DNA of 64,000 nucleotides, taken from the NCBI GenBank assembly GCA_964423865.1, contig CAYRGN010000006.1:47524-111523 (forward strand), written 5' to 3'. Of the stretch, positions 1 through 7,543 are shown piece after piece (positions within the stretch are counted from its first letter, which is position 1; each line of letters starts with the position of its first letter). Origin of the DNA: Leadbetterella sp964423865 (GTDB lineage: Bacteria; Bacteroidota; Bacteroidia; Cytophagales; Spirosomataceae). Below the pieces are notes generated by a model, which was not told the origin of the DNA, searched no databases, and was given only the letters and a program-made list of their open reading frames with translations. The position numbers and the translations under genes were made by a program.

Positions 1-1336
1 TCCAATCGGAGATTATAGATAAAACCTGAGACGGAAACAGCTTCCTGTTTTCTTCTATTTTTAACACACCGTCTAAAAACAGGATGATTTCCTTACAATC
101 CTTTCTATTAAGATAGCTATAGTATATCTCTTTCTCTTTTACACTACAACTTACCCAATTTATTTGAGGCTTTTCCCCATCAAAATAGTGCGCCTTTTGA
201 AGTAATTTAAGCGCAATTTTTAAAGCTTCATTATTTAGACCTTCGTTCTCCGATTTTGGGGAACGTTTAACAACGAAGCCATTTTTTTTGACCGAAAGAT
301 TCCCAGGTATTGAATAATTAAACTTTGTACCGGGGTTCCTGAAAAACTCCTCTGTGCTATAGCCCTTTTCTTTCAGATCATCAATTAGATCTAAAATGGT
401 GCATTCTTTCTTATCACCCTCTAAAATACTTTCTAAAATAAGGTTTATGCGATGTTGCCCGAAGCTCTCATTCCCGTCTCCTAAACTTGTTGCAATAATC
501 GGGTCTTCAGCCAACCCGATTCCTACTCCCTTAAAAGGCCTCTGCATAAATAAAGGTAAATCTTCTTCAAAAAGCTTTTTATATTCCTTATCCTCAGCTA
601 TATATTGAAGATGCTCTCTGATCAGCCAAAAATGGGCCTGTGCCAAATAAAGCACACAATTATCCTTTCGGTTAAAGTTTTCAATAAAATAAGGTGTTTT
701 TAATTGAAATGGGATCAAACGATCATCAAGATACTTCTGAATTTCTTCACTTAGAAATAAAGAAATAGCCTCTAAATTTTGCAGACTACCTTTCAAATTA
801 AAATAAACCCGAATACCGGGCAGATGTCTCATTTGAGTGAGTGCCTTGCCAAACCGCATATGAAAAAAGCTATTGGTAGATCTGCGGTTCTTCTCCGGAA
901 AATAAACATGGATAAATGATGTCGGATTTTTTTCAGATCTGTTTCTGGTTTCGGCTTCATTGTCATAAATTTCACCCGCATCCAAAAATTCTCCAGCTCT
1001 AAAAATCTCTTTTATACCATTTTTGTATCCCATAACCGAACCGGTTTTCAGTTGCACCGACGGGTTTTCTTCCTTAAACCAGAAACTGTCTTTATTGAAG
1101 GACGTGTCAAAAGGCCTTACAGAAAATACGGGCGTGCCATTCCTGTTTACTTGCGTTTGCGGCGTATCCGTTTGTGGCTTAGTATTGTATCTTTCGTAAA
1201 ATAGCCCAAAATAATCCGACTTCTTCTCCCCATACCTCTCTTTACAAGCCTCTTTTATTTTTGAAATATCAATTACATCATTAAACTTCAGGTAACCGTC
1301 AAGTAAGGCAGGAATACAATCAACTACGTTCATCAT
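1..1336 (-). CDS. HopA1-family protein, partial (C-terminus beyond the left edge); candidate RiPP phospho-Ser/Thr lyase
   Basis: The frame is open from ATG 1336 (or the adjacent ATG 1333) to the window edge, 444-445 codons with no stop. Residue numbers are from ATG 1333. The part from about 135 to 310 looks like the HopA1 family (T3SS effector HopA1, PF17914): an IHVYFP strand at 141-146, FFHMRFGKAL at 156-165, an RVYFNLKG strand, IPFQLKT at 207-213, then the family signature GLAEDP at 273-278 and FGQHR at 291-295. Bacterial members outside pathogens occur in class V lanthipeptide and thioamitide clusters, where with an APH-like kinase they dehydrate Ser/Thr by phosphorylation and elimination. 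The start overlaps the kinase stop by 14-17 nt, so the two are translationally coupled. At least 110 residues follow the HopA1 core and continue off the window, possibly a second domain. Family call is from remembered motifs; function is inferred. Confidence 0.78.
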   Translation of the reverse strand, partial: MMNVVDCIPALLDGYLKFNDVIDISKIKEACKERYGEKKSDYFGLFYERYNTKPQTDTPQTQVNRNGTPVFSVRPFDTSFNKDSFWFKEENPSVQLKTGSVMGYKNGIKEIFRAGEFLDAGEIYDNEAETRNRSEKNPTSFIHVYFPEKNRRSTNSFFHMRFGKALTQMRHLPGIRVYFNLKGSLQNLEAISLFLSEEIQKYLDDRLIPFQLKTPYFIENFNRKDNCVLYLAQAHFWLIREHLQYIAEDKEYKKLFEEDLPLFMQRPFKGVGIGLAEDPIIATSLGDGNESFGQHRINLILESILEGDKKECTILDLIDDLKEKGYSTEEFFRNPGTKFNYSIPGNLSVKKNGFVVKRSPKSENEGLNNEALKIALKLLQKAHYFDGEKPQINWVSCSVKEKEIYYSYLNRKDCKEIILFLDGVLKIEENRKLFPSQVLSIISDW

Positions 1337-2294
1337 TACCGTACATGTTAAGAATTGTATCTATATTTTCAAAAAAATGCTTGTCATTAATAAACTCCAC
1401 AAACACTATTATTAATGAACTTCTTAACAATTCCGGCTTTATCTTATATTCTCTTCCTTCATTGTACCCCTCAAAAAACAGGCTCATCCCTAATTTTAGT
1501 AACTTGTACCGTTCGGCAGACTGACTATTCTCAAAGAAAGGGATTGATCTCACATTAGACGGAAAAAACTCTTTAATCAAAATCTTAAATACTAATGCAA
1601 AATCAAAATAGGGCGAACTATAATGAGCCATCTCATAGTCGATCAAAAGAACTTTTTCTCCCGACCATTTCATATTTTCCATTTTTAAGTCTCCGTGGCA
1701 AAACCTCATATTCTCCGGAGGCTCGTTTTGAAGTATATACAAAGCTTCCAGGTATTCTTTATAAAAATCACATGACAAGCCGGGTACATTTGCCCAATTA
1801 AATCTATCCCTGAGGTTGACATTAAGACTTTCCTGGTTTAAATCATGAAGCTTTCTCAAAGACTCCCCCAAAGACTGTAAAAATGAACGAAGATCTATAT
1901 GCCAATGCTCTGTACTCTGCGTGGTACGCCGCATATTCTCCATAATATTAAGCATTAGTCTTGTAATTTCGGAGTTTTTATCTTCCAGAAATTTAATAAC
2001 CAACACCTGATGCAAGTCATCTGAAGTACAAAGTTCAGGCATAAAGTCTAAGCCCGAATTAAGAATTTTCTTCTCTAAGATATAGTAATCTCGTTTACTT
2101 ATTTTATTGGGTCCATATTGTTTAAGTATGTATTTCTCTGCGTTATCATCTGTACCAAAATGAACCAAATTTCTTTTCAGTCCACTATTAATCCGGTTTT
2201 CAGTAATTTCTGAAATATCTGTACTTATGTCAATACCGTTTTGAGAATACCAATGCAGTAAATCAAACCAGCTATTGGCCGTAAATGCATTCAT
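1320..2294 (-). CDS. APH-like (aminoglycoside phosphotransferase fold) kinase paired with HopA1
   Basis: A 324-residue soluble kinase of the APH/choline-kinase fold. Visible motifs are a candidate ATP-binding lysine in ILKQY (K58), the catalytic loop HGDLKMEN with HGD at 200-202 (D202 as base, N207 as metal ligand), and the metal-binding LIDYE with D219. APH members phosphorylate small molecules, but kinases of this fold next to HopA1 proteins phosphorylate Ser/Thr of a precursor peptide in class V lanthipeptide (LanK) and thioamitide (TvaC-like) pathways. Its stop overlaps the start of the HopA1 gene and its start lies 18 nt after the stop of the 161-residue gene, so all three look like one operon. 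An ordinary antibiotic or sugar kinase is the alternative, made less likely by the HopA1 partner. Confidence 0.82.
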   Translation of the reverse strand: MNAFTANSWFDLLHWYSQNGIDISTDISEITENRINSGLKRNLVHFGTDDNAEKYILKQYGPNKISKRDYYILEKKILNSGLDFMPELCTSDDLHQVLVIKFLEDKNSEITRLMLNIMENMRRTTQSTEHWHIDLRSFLQSLGESLRKLHDLNQESLNVNLRDRFNWANVPGLSCDFYKEYLEALYILQNEPPENMRFCHGDLKMENMKWSGEKVLLIDYEMAHYSSPYFDFALVFKILIKEFFPSNVRSIPFFENSQSAERYKLLKLGMSLFFEGYNEGREYKIKPELLRSSLIIVFVEFINDKHFFENIDTILNMYGNDERS

Positions 2295-2312
2295 ACTTAC
2301 GAAATTATTAAC

Positions 2313-2798
2313 TTAGCCGCCTGTCTGTGGCGGACAATTGGGCGCCCGGGTTATTGTGTTGTTTAAAATTTCATAGTCATCTTCTCTTACACGGTCCCGA
2401 AATGTACGCAGATCTCTTAGATCTCTAATTGAACCGGCCCCTGAACCATCCCTTTCCCATACCTTCGGATCTTCATCCCCTCTTTTCTCAATTAAGTAAT
2501 ATAGCGCGTTCTCCTCTTCTATTTCAATTTTATACAGATCCGACTCTTTATCGTAACTTCCCCCTTCCTTTCTAAGAATCGTCACTTTTCTTTCATGTTC
2601 TTTCGTTGAAATATAATCTTTATTCAACTCAATCTTTTGGTAACTACTATAGTCATCTTCCTTAAGCTCTCGTGTTTCATTTGGCCTAAAAATTACTTGA
2701 AGTGTTATAAATTTAACCTTGCCCTCACTGTCTCTGATATATTCGCTCAAAATCTTCTGATGAACTGAGTCACCGTTCATAAATGCATAAATCTCCAT
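2313..2798 (-). CDS. Protein of unknown family with Thr/Cys tail; possible RiPP precursor
   Basis: A 161-residue protein I do not recognise. It has no signal peptide or membrane segment and is very rich in charged residues (long E/K/R/D runs from 18 to 140). The last 16 residues differ sharply in composition: NNTITRAP then NCPPQTGG, with Thr 147 and 149, one Cys and a Gly-Gly end. Thr upstream of a Cys is what a kinase/lyase pair would need to make a methyllanthionine ring, so this could be a precursor with a long leader, or a leader-binding accessory protein. The codons for the last residues include an inverted repeat (CCGCC 2317-2321, GGCGG 2329-2333), so the tail might instead come from a small palindromic repeat. 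It sits 35 nt downstream of the response regulator and 18 nt upstream of the kinase. Confidence 0.6.
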   Translation of the reverse strand: MEIYAFMNGDSVHQKILSEYIRDSEGKVKFITLQVIFRPNETRELKEDDYSSYQKIELNKDYISTKEHERKVTILRKEGGSYDKESDLYKIEIEEENALYYLIEKRGDEDPKVWERDGSGAGSIRDLRDLRTFRDRVREDDYEILNNTITRAPNCPPQTGG

Positions 2799-2833
2799 AA
2801 TAAATACATAAATTTATAAGTTAGCAATTAAAT

Positions 2834-3493
2834 TCATATCTCATCCACCACCCCATGCTTAAAGCCCCATCTTACCAGACCCACTACCGTATTCACCCCT
2901 ATCTTCTTCATGAGGTTGCGACGGTGGGTTTCTACCGTGGCAGGGCTGATGTGCAGACGCTCGCCAATTTCATTGTTGCTCAGGTCTTCGCTCACCAGAC
3001 GCACCACTTCCATCTCCCGGCGGGTAAGGATTAACACATCTTCTACCTTGGTTTTGCCGTTTACCGAGTCTTCATTCGGTATTTCGGCGAGCTTCTTTAC
3101 GGTCTTTTCGCTGAAGTATTTTTCGCCTCTGTATACGGTCTTTATGGCCCTGACCAGCTCCGGCTTTTCGGCGCTTTTCATCACGTAGCCGTATACCCCC
3201 GCCTGTATGCTTTCTTTGATGTGATTAGCCTGCTCATTCATGGTGAGCATGATGGTCTTTACTTGAGTAGTTTTCTCTTTGAGCCGGGTGGCCAGCTCAA
3301 CACCATTAAGAAGGGGCATATTATAGTCGGACAGAAGAATGTCTGTGCTGTATTTTTCCACAAAACTTAAAGCCTGCCAGCCGTTATTCACAATTCCGAT
3401 GATCTCAAAGTCTTCTTCTGACTCCAGTAATAAGGACAGGCTCTCGGCTACCAGGGGGTGGTCATCCGCTATCAGGATCTTTATTTTTTTCAT
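2834..3493 (-). CDS. NarL/FixJ-type response regulator (REC + LuxR HTH)
   Basis: A 219-residue two-domain response regulator. The receiver domain (1-120) has the acidic pair D10/D11, the phosphoacceptor D56 in LLSDYNMP and a conserved Lys in GYVMKS near 105. The LuxR-type helix-turn-helix occupies about 150-212 (LTRREMEVV, NNEIGERLHISPATVETHRRNL). It is a cytoplasmic DNA-binding regulator that would be controlled by a sensor kinase, but none is encoded in the window. It is the first gene of the minus-strand group leading to the HopA1 gene, 35 nt before the 161-residue gene, which makes it a plausible cluster-specific regulator. It could also be an unrelated neighbour sharing read-through. Confidence 0.93.
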   Translation of the reverse strand: MKKIKILIADDHPLVAESLSLLLESEEDFEIIGIVNNGWQALSFVEKYSTDILLSDYNMPLLNGVELATRLKEKTTQVKTIMLTMNEQANHIKESIQAGVYGYVMKSAEKPELVRAIKTVYRGEKYFSEKTVKKLAEIPNEDSVNGKTKVEDVLILTRREMEVVRLVSEDLSNNEIGERLHISPATVETHRRNLMKKIGVNTVVGLVRWGFKHGVVDEI

Positions 3494-3735
3494 AACGGAT
3501 GTCGGGTTTGATTCAAATCTCAGTAAAATATTTCTTCTATCCTATATCCTGCCAAAATTTATATTGCAAAATTGAGAGACAACCCGCATAGAAAAAATAC
3601 CGACTAGACAGTATTTTCAGTAGAGATGTCTAAGTCGTGGCGATTCGGGGGGGTAGCTCAAGGAAATCTTTTTTGAACCAAGGAACTATATCTACATTTC
3701 ATTTTGTTGTCATTGTACACACAATAGATGCACTA

Positions 3736-4001
3736 ATGAAGCAATTTGACTGGAGTCCTGAAAAGAATGAGATTTTAATAAGAACCAGGGGAATTTCATT
3801 TGAAGAAATAGTAATTCATATTTCCAATGGTGATTTATTAGACATTTTGGAGCATCCGAACAATACTCCGGCCAGCAAATTTTTGTATTAAGTATCAACA
3901 GCTATGTTTGTTACGTGCCGTTTGTAGAAGATAACGAAAGGATTTTTCTTAAAACGATTATTCCGAGTAGAAAACTGAATAAAAAATATATAAATAACTG
4001 A
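3736..4001 (+). pseudogene. BrnT-like type II toxin gene disrupted by a frameshift
   Basis: From ATG 3736 the frame reads MKQFDWSPEKNEIL, then GISFEEIV and NGDLLDILEHPNN, the N-terminal signature of small BrnT-like ribonuclease toxins. It then runs into a premature TAA at 3889-3891. In the -1 frame the expected second half continues from about 3866: QQIFVLSINSYVCYVPFVED, then IFLKTIIPSRKLNKKYINN and a stop at 3999-4001. One base missing near 3863-3868 joins the two halves, giving about 88 residues. I see no convincing slippery heptamer placed before the conserved part, so mutation or a sequencing error is likelier than programmed frameshifting. The intact antitoxin gene starts 4 nt after the restored stop. 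Confidence 0.78.
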
Positions 4002-4005
4002 GCGT

Positions 4006-4266
4006 ATGTTAACCGATAATGAAAATAACCTGTTGGAGTCTGTGGAGAGGGGAGAGTGGGTTTCGACGGTTTCTAAAAAAGAGTTGACCGACTATCAGGA
4101 TATAGCAAAGTCACAGCTCAAAAAAGACAAAAGAATCACTCTTCGGATCAATAACAGTGTGCTGACCGGCTTACAGAAAAGAGCGGTGGAAGAAGGCATC
4201 CCTTACCAAACACTGATTACCAGTATTTTGCATAAATTTCTATCCGGAAAACTTAAAGAGGCTTAA
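4006..4266 (+). CDS. CopG/BrnA-like antitoxin
   Basis: An 86-residue protein whose C-terminal half (KKDKRITLRIN, LQKRAVEEGIPYQTLITSIL) is a ribbon-helix-helix DNA-binding fold of the CopG/BrnA antitoxin type. The N-terminal half (ESVERGEWVS) is the usual toxin-contacting region of this family. It follows the broken BrnT-like toxin by 4 nt, the normal toxin-first order. Antitoxins of this class bind and neutralise the toxin and repress the operon. With the toxin reading frame broken, this copy may be an orphan on the way to loss, or protect against a related toxin encoded elsewhere. It ends just before a hairpin shared with the convergent glnS gene. Confidence 0.85.
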   Translation: MLTDNENNLLESVERGEWVSTVSKKELTDYQDIAKSQLKKDKRITLRINNSVLTGLQKRAVEEGIPYQTLITSILHKFLSGKLKEA

Positions 4267-4269
4267 ACG

Positions 4270-4294
4270 AAAATGAGGCCCGAAGCCTCATTTC
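4270..4294. terminator. Bidirectional hairpin between antitoxin and glnS
   Basis: Perfect 9-bp inverted repeat AAATGAGGC (4271-4279) and GCCTCATTT (4285-4293), flanked by A and T runs, placed between two convergent genes and overlapping the glnS stop codon. Confidence 0.7.
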
Positions 4295-5940
4295 CAACCG
4301 TCTTTTAAACCTACCGTCTTATTAAAAATCAGACTGTGAGGCGGCTTACTGTCGGGATCCAGCACAAAGTAGCCGTTGCGCATAAACTGGAATTTGTGTT
4401 CCGGGGTAGCGGCCAACAAAGAGGGTTCCACAAGGGCTTTGACCACTTCCAGGGAATTTTCATTGATAAACTCCTTAAAATCGCCTTCTTCTCCCGCCGG
4501 ATTCTCTACTTTGAACAGGCGATCGTACAGGCGAACCTCGGCTTCCACAGCCTCTTGCGCGTTCACCCAATGAATGACCCCTTTGACTTTCACTCCGCTC
4601 ACGTCTTCCCCGCTCTTGGAGTTTTCGATGTAGGAACAACGCAGTTCCGCAATTCTGCCGTCATCGGTCTTGATCACTTCATCGCATTGCAGGATATACG
4701 CTCCTTTTAGACGCACCACACCTCCCGGTTTCAGCCGGAAATACTTGGCGGGCGGCTCCTCCATAAAATCTCCCGCTTCTATATAAATTTCTTTACCGAA
4801 GTTGATCTCCCGGTGTCCGCCCTCAGGGTCTTCCGGGTTATTTTCTACCCGGCAGATTTCGTTCTTTCCTTCCGGCCAGTTGGTAATCACCACTTTCAGC
4901 GGGTCAAAAACCGCCATTACCCGGGCAGATACACGGTTCAGGTCTTCCCGCACAAAGAATTCCAGCAGACTCACATCAATCAGGTTGTCGCGCTTCTGTA
5001 TCCCGATCCGCTCGCAAAAATCCACAATGGCTTTGGAGGTATAGCCCCGCCTCCGCATCCCGGAAATGGTGGGCATACGGGGGTCGTCCCAACCGGCTAC
5101 GTAATTCTCATTGACCAATTGAAGCAGCTTCCGTTTGCTCATCACCGTATAGGTCATGTTCAGACGGGCAAACTCGTATTGTTTAGAGGGGAATATACCC
5201 AATTTCTCAATGAACCAGTCGTATAGCTCCCGGTGGGAAACAAATTCCAGCGTACAAATGGAATGGGTAATCTCTTCAATGGAATCCGACTGCCCGTGGG
5301 CGAAATCGTACAGCGGATAGATTTTCCACTTATTGCCGGTACGGTGGTGTTCCGCGAAACGGATCCGGTAAATGATGGGGTCGCGCATGAGCATGTTGCT
5401 CGACGAAAGGTTTATCTTAGCGCGCAATACGCGGCTTCCTTCCGGAAATTCACCCGCCGCCATGCGTTGAAAGAGATCCAGGTTCTCTTCTACCGTCCGG
5501 TCCCTGTAAGGTCCCGGCTTCCCCGGACTGGTGGGCGTTCCTTTGAGTACCGCCATTTCTTCCGAGGTGCTGTCGTCTACATACGCCAGCCCATCCCGGA
5601 TCAGTTTTAAAGCGAAAGCGTATAACTCATCGAAATAATCCGATGCGTAAAATTCATTCACCCAATCAAAGCCCAGCCATTTGACATCGTTTTTAATGGA
5701 ATCCACATATTCGGTATCTTCCGTCACCGGGTTCGTATCATCAAAACGGAGGTTCGTTCCGCCTCCGTACCGTTGGGCAAGTCCGAAATTCAGGCAAATG
5801 GACTTGGCGTGGCCGATATGCAGGTATCCGTTGGGCTCCGGCGGGAAACGGGTCAGTACCCGCCCGGCATGGATATGGCTTTCCAGATCCCTTTCTACTA
5901 TTTCTTCGATAAAATTGAGACTCCTCCCTTCCTCTGACAT
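4288..5940 (-). CDS. glnS: Glutaminyl-tRNA synthetase
   Basis: A 550-residue class I aminoacyl-tRNA synthetase that charges tRNA-Gln in the cytoplasm. The HIGH motif is at 41-44 within PPEPNGYLHIGHAKS, and the KMSKS-equivalent VMSKRKL is near 265, followed by the GlnRS hallmark GWDDPRMPTISGMRRRG. The anticodon-binding beta-barrels fill 340-550 and end with the expected LIFNKTVGLKD. Length matches bacterial GlnRS (about 550). This family, rather than GluRS plus amidotransferase, makes Gln-tRNA in many Bacteroidota. It ends in a hairpin convergent with the antitoxin gene. Upstream is a 69-nt gap to the crotonase stop, in which I see no obvious promoter. Confidence 0.97.
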   Translation of the reverse strand: MSEEGRSLNFIEEIVERDLESHIHAGRVLTRFPPEPNGYLHIGHAKSICLNFGLAQRYGGGTNLRFDDTNPVTEDTEYVDSIKNDVKWLGFDWVNEFYASDYFDELYAFALKLIRDGLAYVDDSTSEEMAVLKGTPTSPGKPGPYRDRTVEENLDLFQRMAAGEFPEGSRVLRAKINLSSSNMLMRDPIIYRIRFAEHHRTGNKWKIYPLYDFAHGQSDSIEEITHSICTLEFVSHRELYDWFIEKLGIFPSKQYEFARLNMTYTVMSKRKLLQLVNENYVAGWDDPRMPTISGMRRRGYTSKAIVDFCERIGIQKRDNLIDVSLLEFFVREDLNRVSARVMAVFDPLKVVITNWPEGKNEICRVENNPEDPEGGHREINFGKEIYIEAGDFMEEPPAKYFRLKPGGVVRLKGAYILQCDEVIKTDDGRIAELRCSYIENSKSGEDVSGVKVKGVIHWVNAQEAVEAEVRLYDRLFKVENPAGEEGDFKEFINENSLEVVKALVEPSLLAATPEHKFQFMRNGYFVLDPDSKPPHSLIFNKTVGLKDGWK

Positions 5941-6009
5941 AAAACGTTTATTGATTCACAAATTTAGGGGTTTGCCGAGGTCTTTTAAACCCTTCCCCCT
6001 ATAAAAAAC

Positions 6010-6786
6010 TTATTTCCCTTTAAAAACCGGGCTTCTTTTGGAGAGAAACGCCATTACTCCTTCTGCGAAATCGGCAGATTGCCCGCAAAAGGTTTGGGCT
6101 TCCGCTTCGAGGTGCAGCACTTCTTCCAGGCTACTTTGGAAAGATTGATTCAGTACCTGCTTCATCTTGCCGATGCTTCGGGTAGCCGCCGAGGCGTAAA
6201 GATCAGCCAGGGCTTCCACCTCTGCGTCCAGGCGTTCTTTCGGAACGGCTTTATTGGCCAGTCCCATACCGACAGCCTCTTCCATAAAGACTTTCCGGCC
6301 GGTACTGCAAAGTTCAAACGCCTTTAGCGGGCCTACCAGGCGGGGCAGGAAAAACATGGAACCCGCATCAGGCATCAGGCCGATTCCTACAAAGAGCTCC
6401 GTAAAATAGGCGTCGTCTGCTGCGATTACGACGTCACAGGCCAACACCAGCGACATCCCCGCTCCGGCCGCCAGGCCGTTCATCCGGCAAATCACCGGCT
6501 TTTCAAGCGCCCTCAGTCCCAGGATCAGCGGATTATACGTTGCTTTCAGTACCTCTCCCAAACGGGTATCGGCCAAGCCTTCTTTCAGGTCGGCGCCGGA
6601 AGAAAACGCTTTGTCTTCGCCGCCGGAGAGAATCACTACCCGAATCTCTTCATCTTCGGCGCATTCCTGCACCGCCCGCGTCAATTCACCCAGCATCTCC
6701 CGGCTCAAGGCGTTATACGTTTGAGACCGGTTCAGCGTGATGTACGCTTTGCCGTCTCTTTTTTCAAATAAAATAGTCTTGTACAT
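6010..6786 (-). CDS. Enoyl-CoA hydratase/isomerase family protein (PaaG-like)
   Basis: A 258-residue crotonase-fold enzyme acting on acyl-CoA thioesters. N-terminal ITLNRSQTYNALS, the CoA-binding/oxyanion segment SSGADLKEG near 60-70 and the second oxyanion stretch GLAAGAGMSL near 105-115 are visible. At the catalytic position the sequence reads GIGLMPDAGS. An Asp in this place, without the usual hydratase Glu pair, is characteristic of PaaG-type enoyl-CoA or epoxyphenylacetyl-CoA isomerases. No other phenylacetate or beta-oxidation genes are nearby, so the substrate cannot be assigned. The downstream neighbour glnS is in the same direction after 69 nt. Confidence 0.88.
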   Translation of the reverse strand: MYKTILFEKRDGKAYITLNRSQTYNALSREMLGELTRAVQECAEDEEIRVVILSGGEDKAFSSGADLKEGLADTRLGEVLKATYNPLILGLRALEKPVICRMNGLAAGAGMSLVLACDVVIAADDAYFTELFVGIGLMPDAGSMFFLPRLVGPLKAFELCSTGRKVFMEEAVGMGLANKAVPKERLDAEVEALADLYASAATRSIGKMKQVLNQSFQSSLEEVLHLEAEAQTFCGQSADFAEGVMAFLSKRSPVFKGK

Positions 6787-6895
6787 AACATTCCCAGGGT
6801 CACAAATTCAAAAATACGGAATCGGCCGGAGAAAAACGGCGATACAGGCATTTAATTCGGGAAATCCAACACCCTAAAGCCAAGACACGCCTCAA

Positions 6896-6932
6896 TCACA
6901 AAAGCCGCCTGAAATCTCCCTTTCAGACGGCC
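6896..6932 (-). terminator. Rho-independent terminator after the 39-residue gene
   Basis: On the minus strand GCCGTCTGAAA pairs with TTTCAGGCGGC (one mismatch) around a short loop and is followed by TTTTGT. It lies 20 nt after the stop of the small gene. Confidence 0.6.
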
Positions 6933-6951
6933 TTTCCGTGATGGTATACAA

Positions 6952-7071
6952 TCAGTATCTATAAACCGCTTTACCGGGATAAAAGCCGGTTTTCACCTTC
7001 TTATTTCCCAACGTATAAACCACCACTCCTACTGCCAGCGCGGCAATGCCAAACAGGAATCCCTTTTTCAT
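6952..7071 (-). CDS. Small single-pass membrane peptide, 39 residues
   Basis: ATG 7069-7071 opens a 39-residue frame reading MKKGFLFGIAALAVGVVVYTL and then a basic tail (NKKVKTGFYPGKAVYRY), stop at 6952-6954. One hydrophobic helix (residues 4-21) after a positively charged start suggests an inner-membrane peptide with its tail in the periplasm or cytoplasm. It is followed by a good terminator, which supports it being a real transcription unit. I recognise no family. Codon use resembles its neighbours. Function unknown. Confidence 0.55.
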   Translation of the reverse strand: MKKGFLFGIAALAVGVVVYTLGNKKVKTGFYPGKAVYRY

Positions 7072-7543
7072 AATTGTATGTTTATTTATTGTTGCACTAA
7101 TATTTTGATTGCTGTACTAAGTTAACGAAGAATTCTGTAATAACAATCCCGAAACACCTTAAATTTACCTTAAAATTTATTATCTGGTATAAAATAGGAA
7201 TTTCCGGCTACTTTTTCCTGAGGTCATCGTGATTTTCCAAACGAAATCCGCACCGATTCAGGCCTGCCGGCTATCCGGCGAAAACCGCCGTCTTACCGTG
7301 CAAAGTTCCTGCATAAAAAGGCAGAGCGGCCTACTTAAAACAGCGGCCCAAAGACCTGTAGCCGACAAGCCGTTTCCGACAGGTAAATCAAAATTTAAAT
7401 TGTACTTTTCCAATAATTTCCACCGAAAATTAATCCAAAATTTCGTTTAAAAAATTTTAAGTTTTTTTTAAGTTTTTAAGGTAGTCCTGCCTTCCCTTTC
7501 TTTCGCCCGAAAAATATCCTAGTTTTGTTAAAACATATAGCGA
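7072..7543. other. Intergenic region upstream of rsgA and the 39-residue gene
   Basis: 472 nt with no convincing gene. The last 100 nt are very A/T-rich, with three TTTAAG units between 7452 and 7482, and lead into the rsgA promoter. A 73-codon open frame here has no family resemblance and atypical composition. Confidence 0.5.
7520..7527 (+). promoter_or_regulatory. Bacteroidota -7 promoter box for rsgA
   Basis: TAGTTTTG matches the TAnnTTTG consensus. Transcription would start about 10 nt before the TTG start at 7544, giving a very short leader. Confidence 0.55.

Noticed and set aside
3636..3665. tRNA-like fragment (GGGGGGGTAGCTCA)
   Set aside because: No matching acceptor, anticodon arm or T-arm within the expected distance.
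3736..4001. Programmed frameshifting in the toxin gene
   Set aside because: The conserved second half begins before the T-run, and no X-XXY-YYZ heptamer is in the zero frame there.
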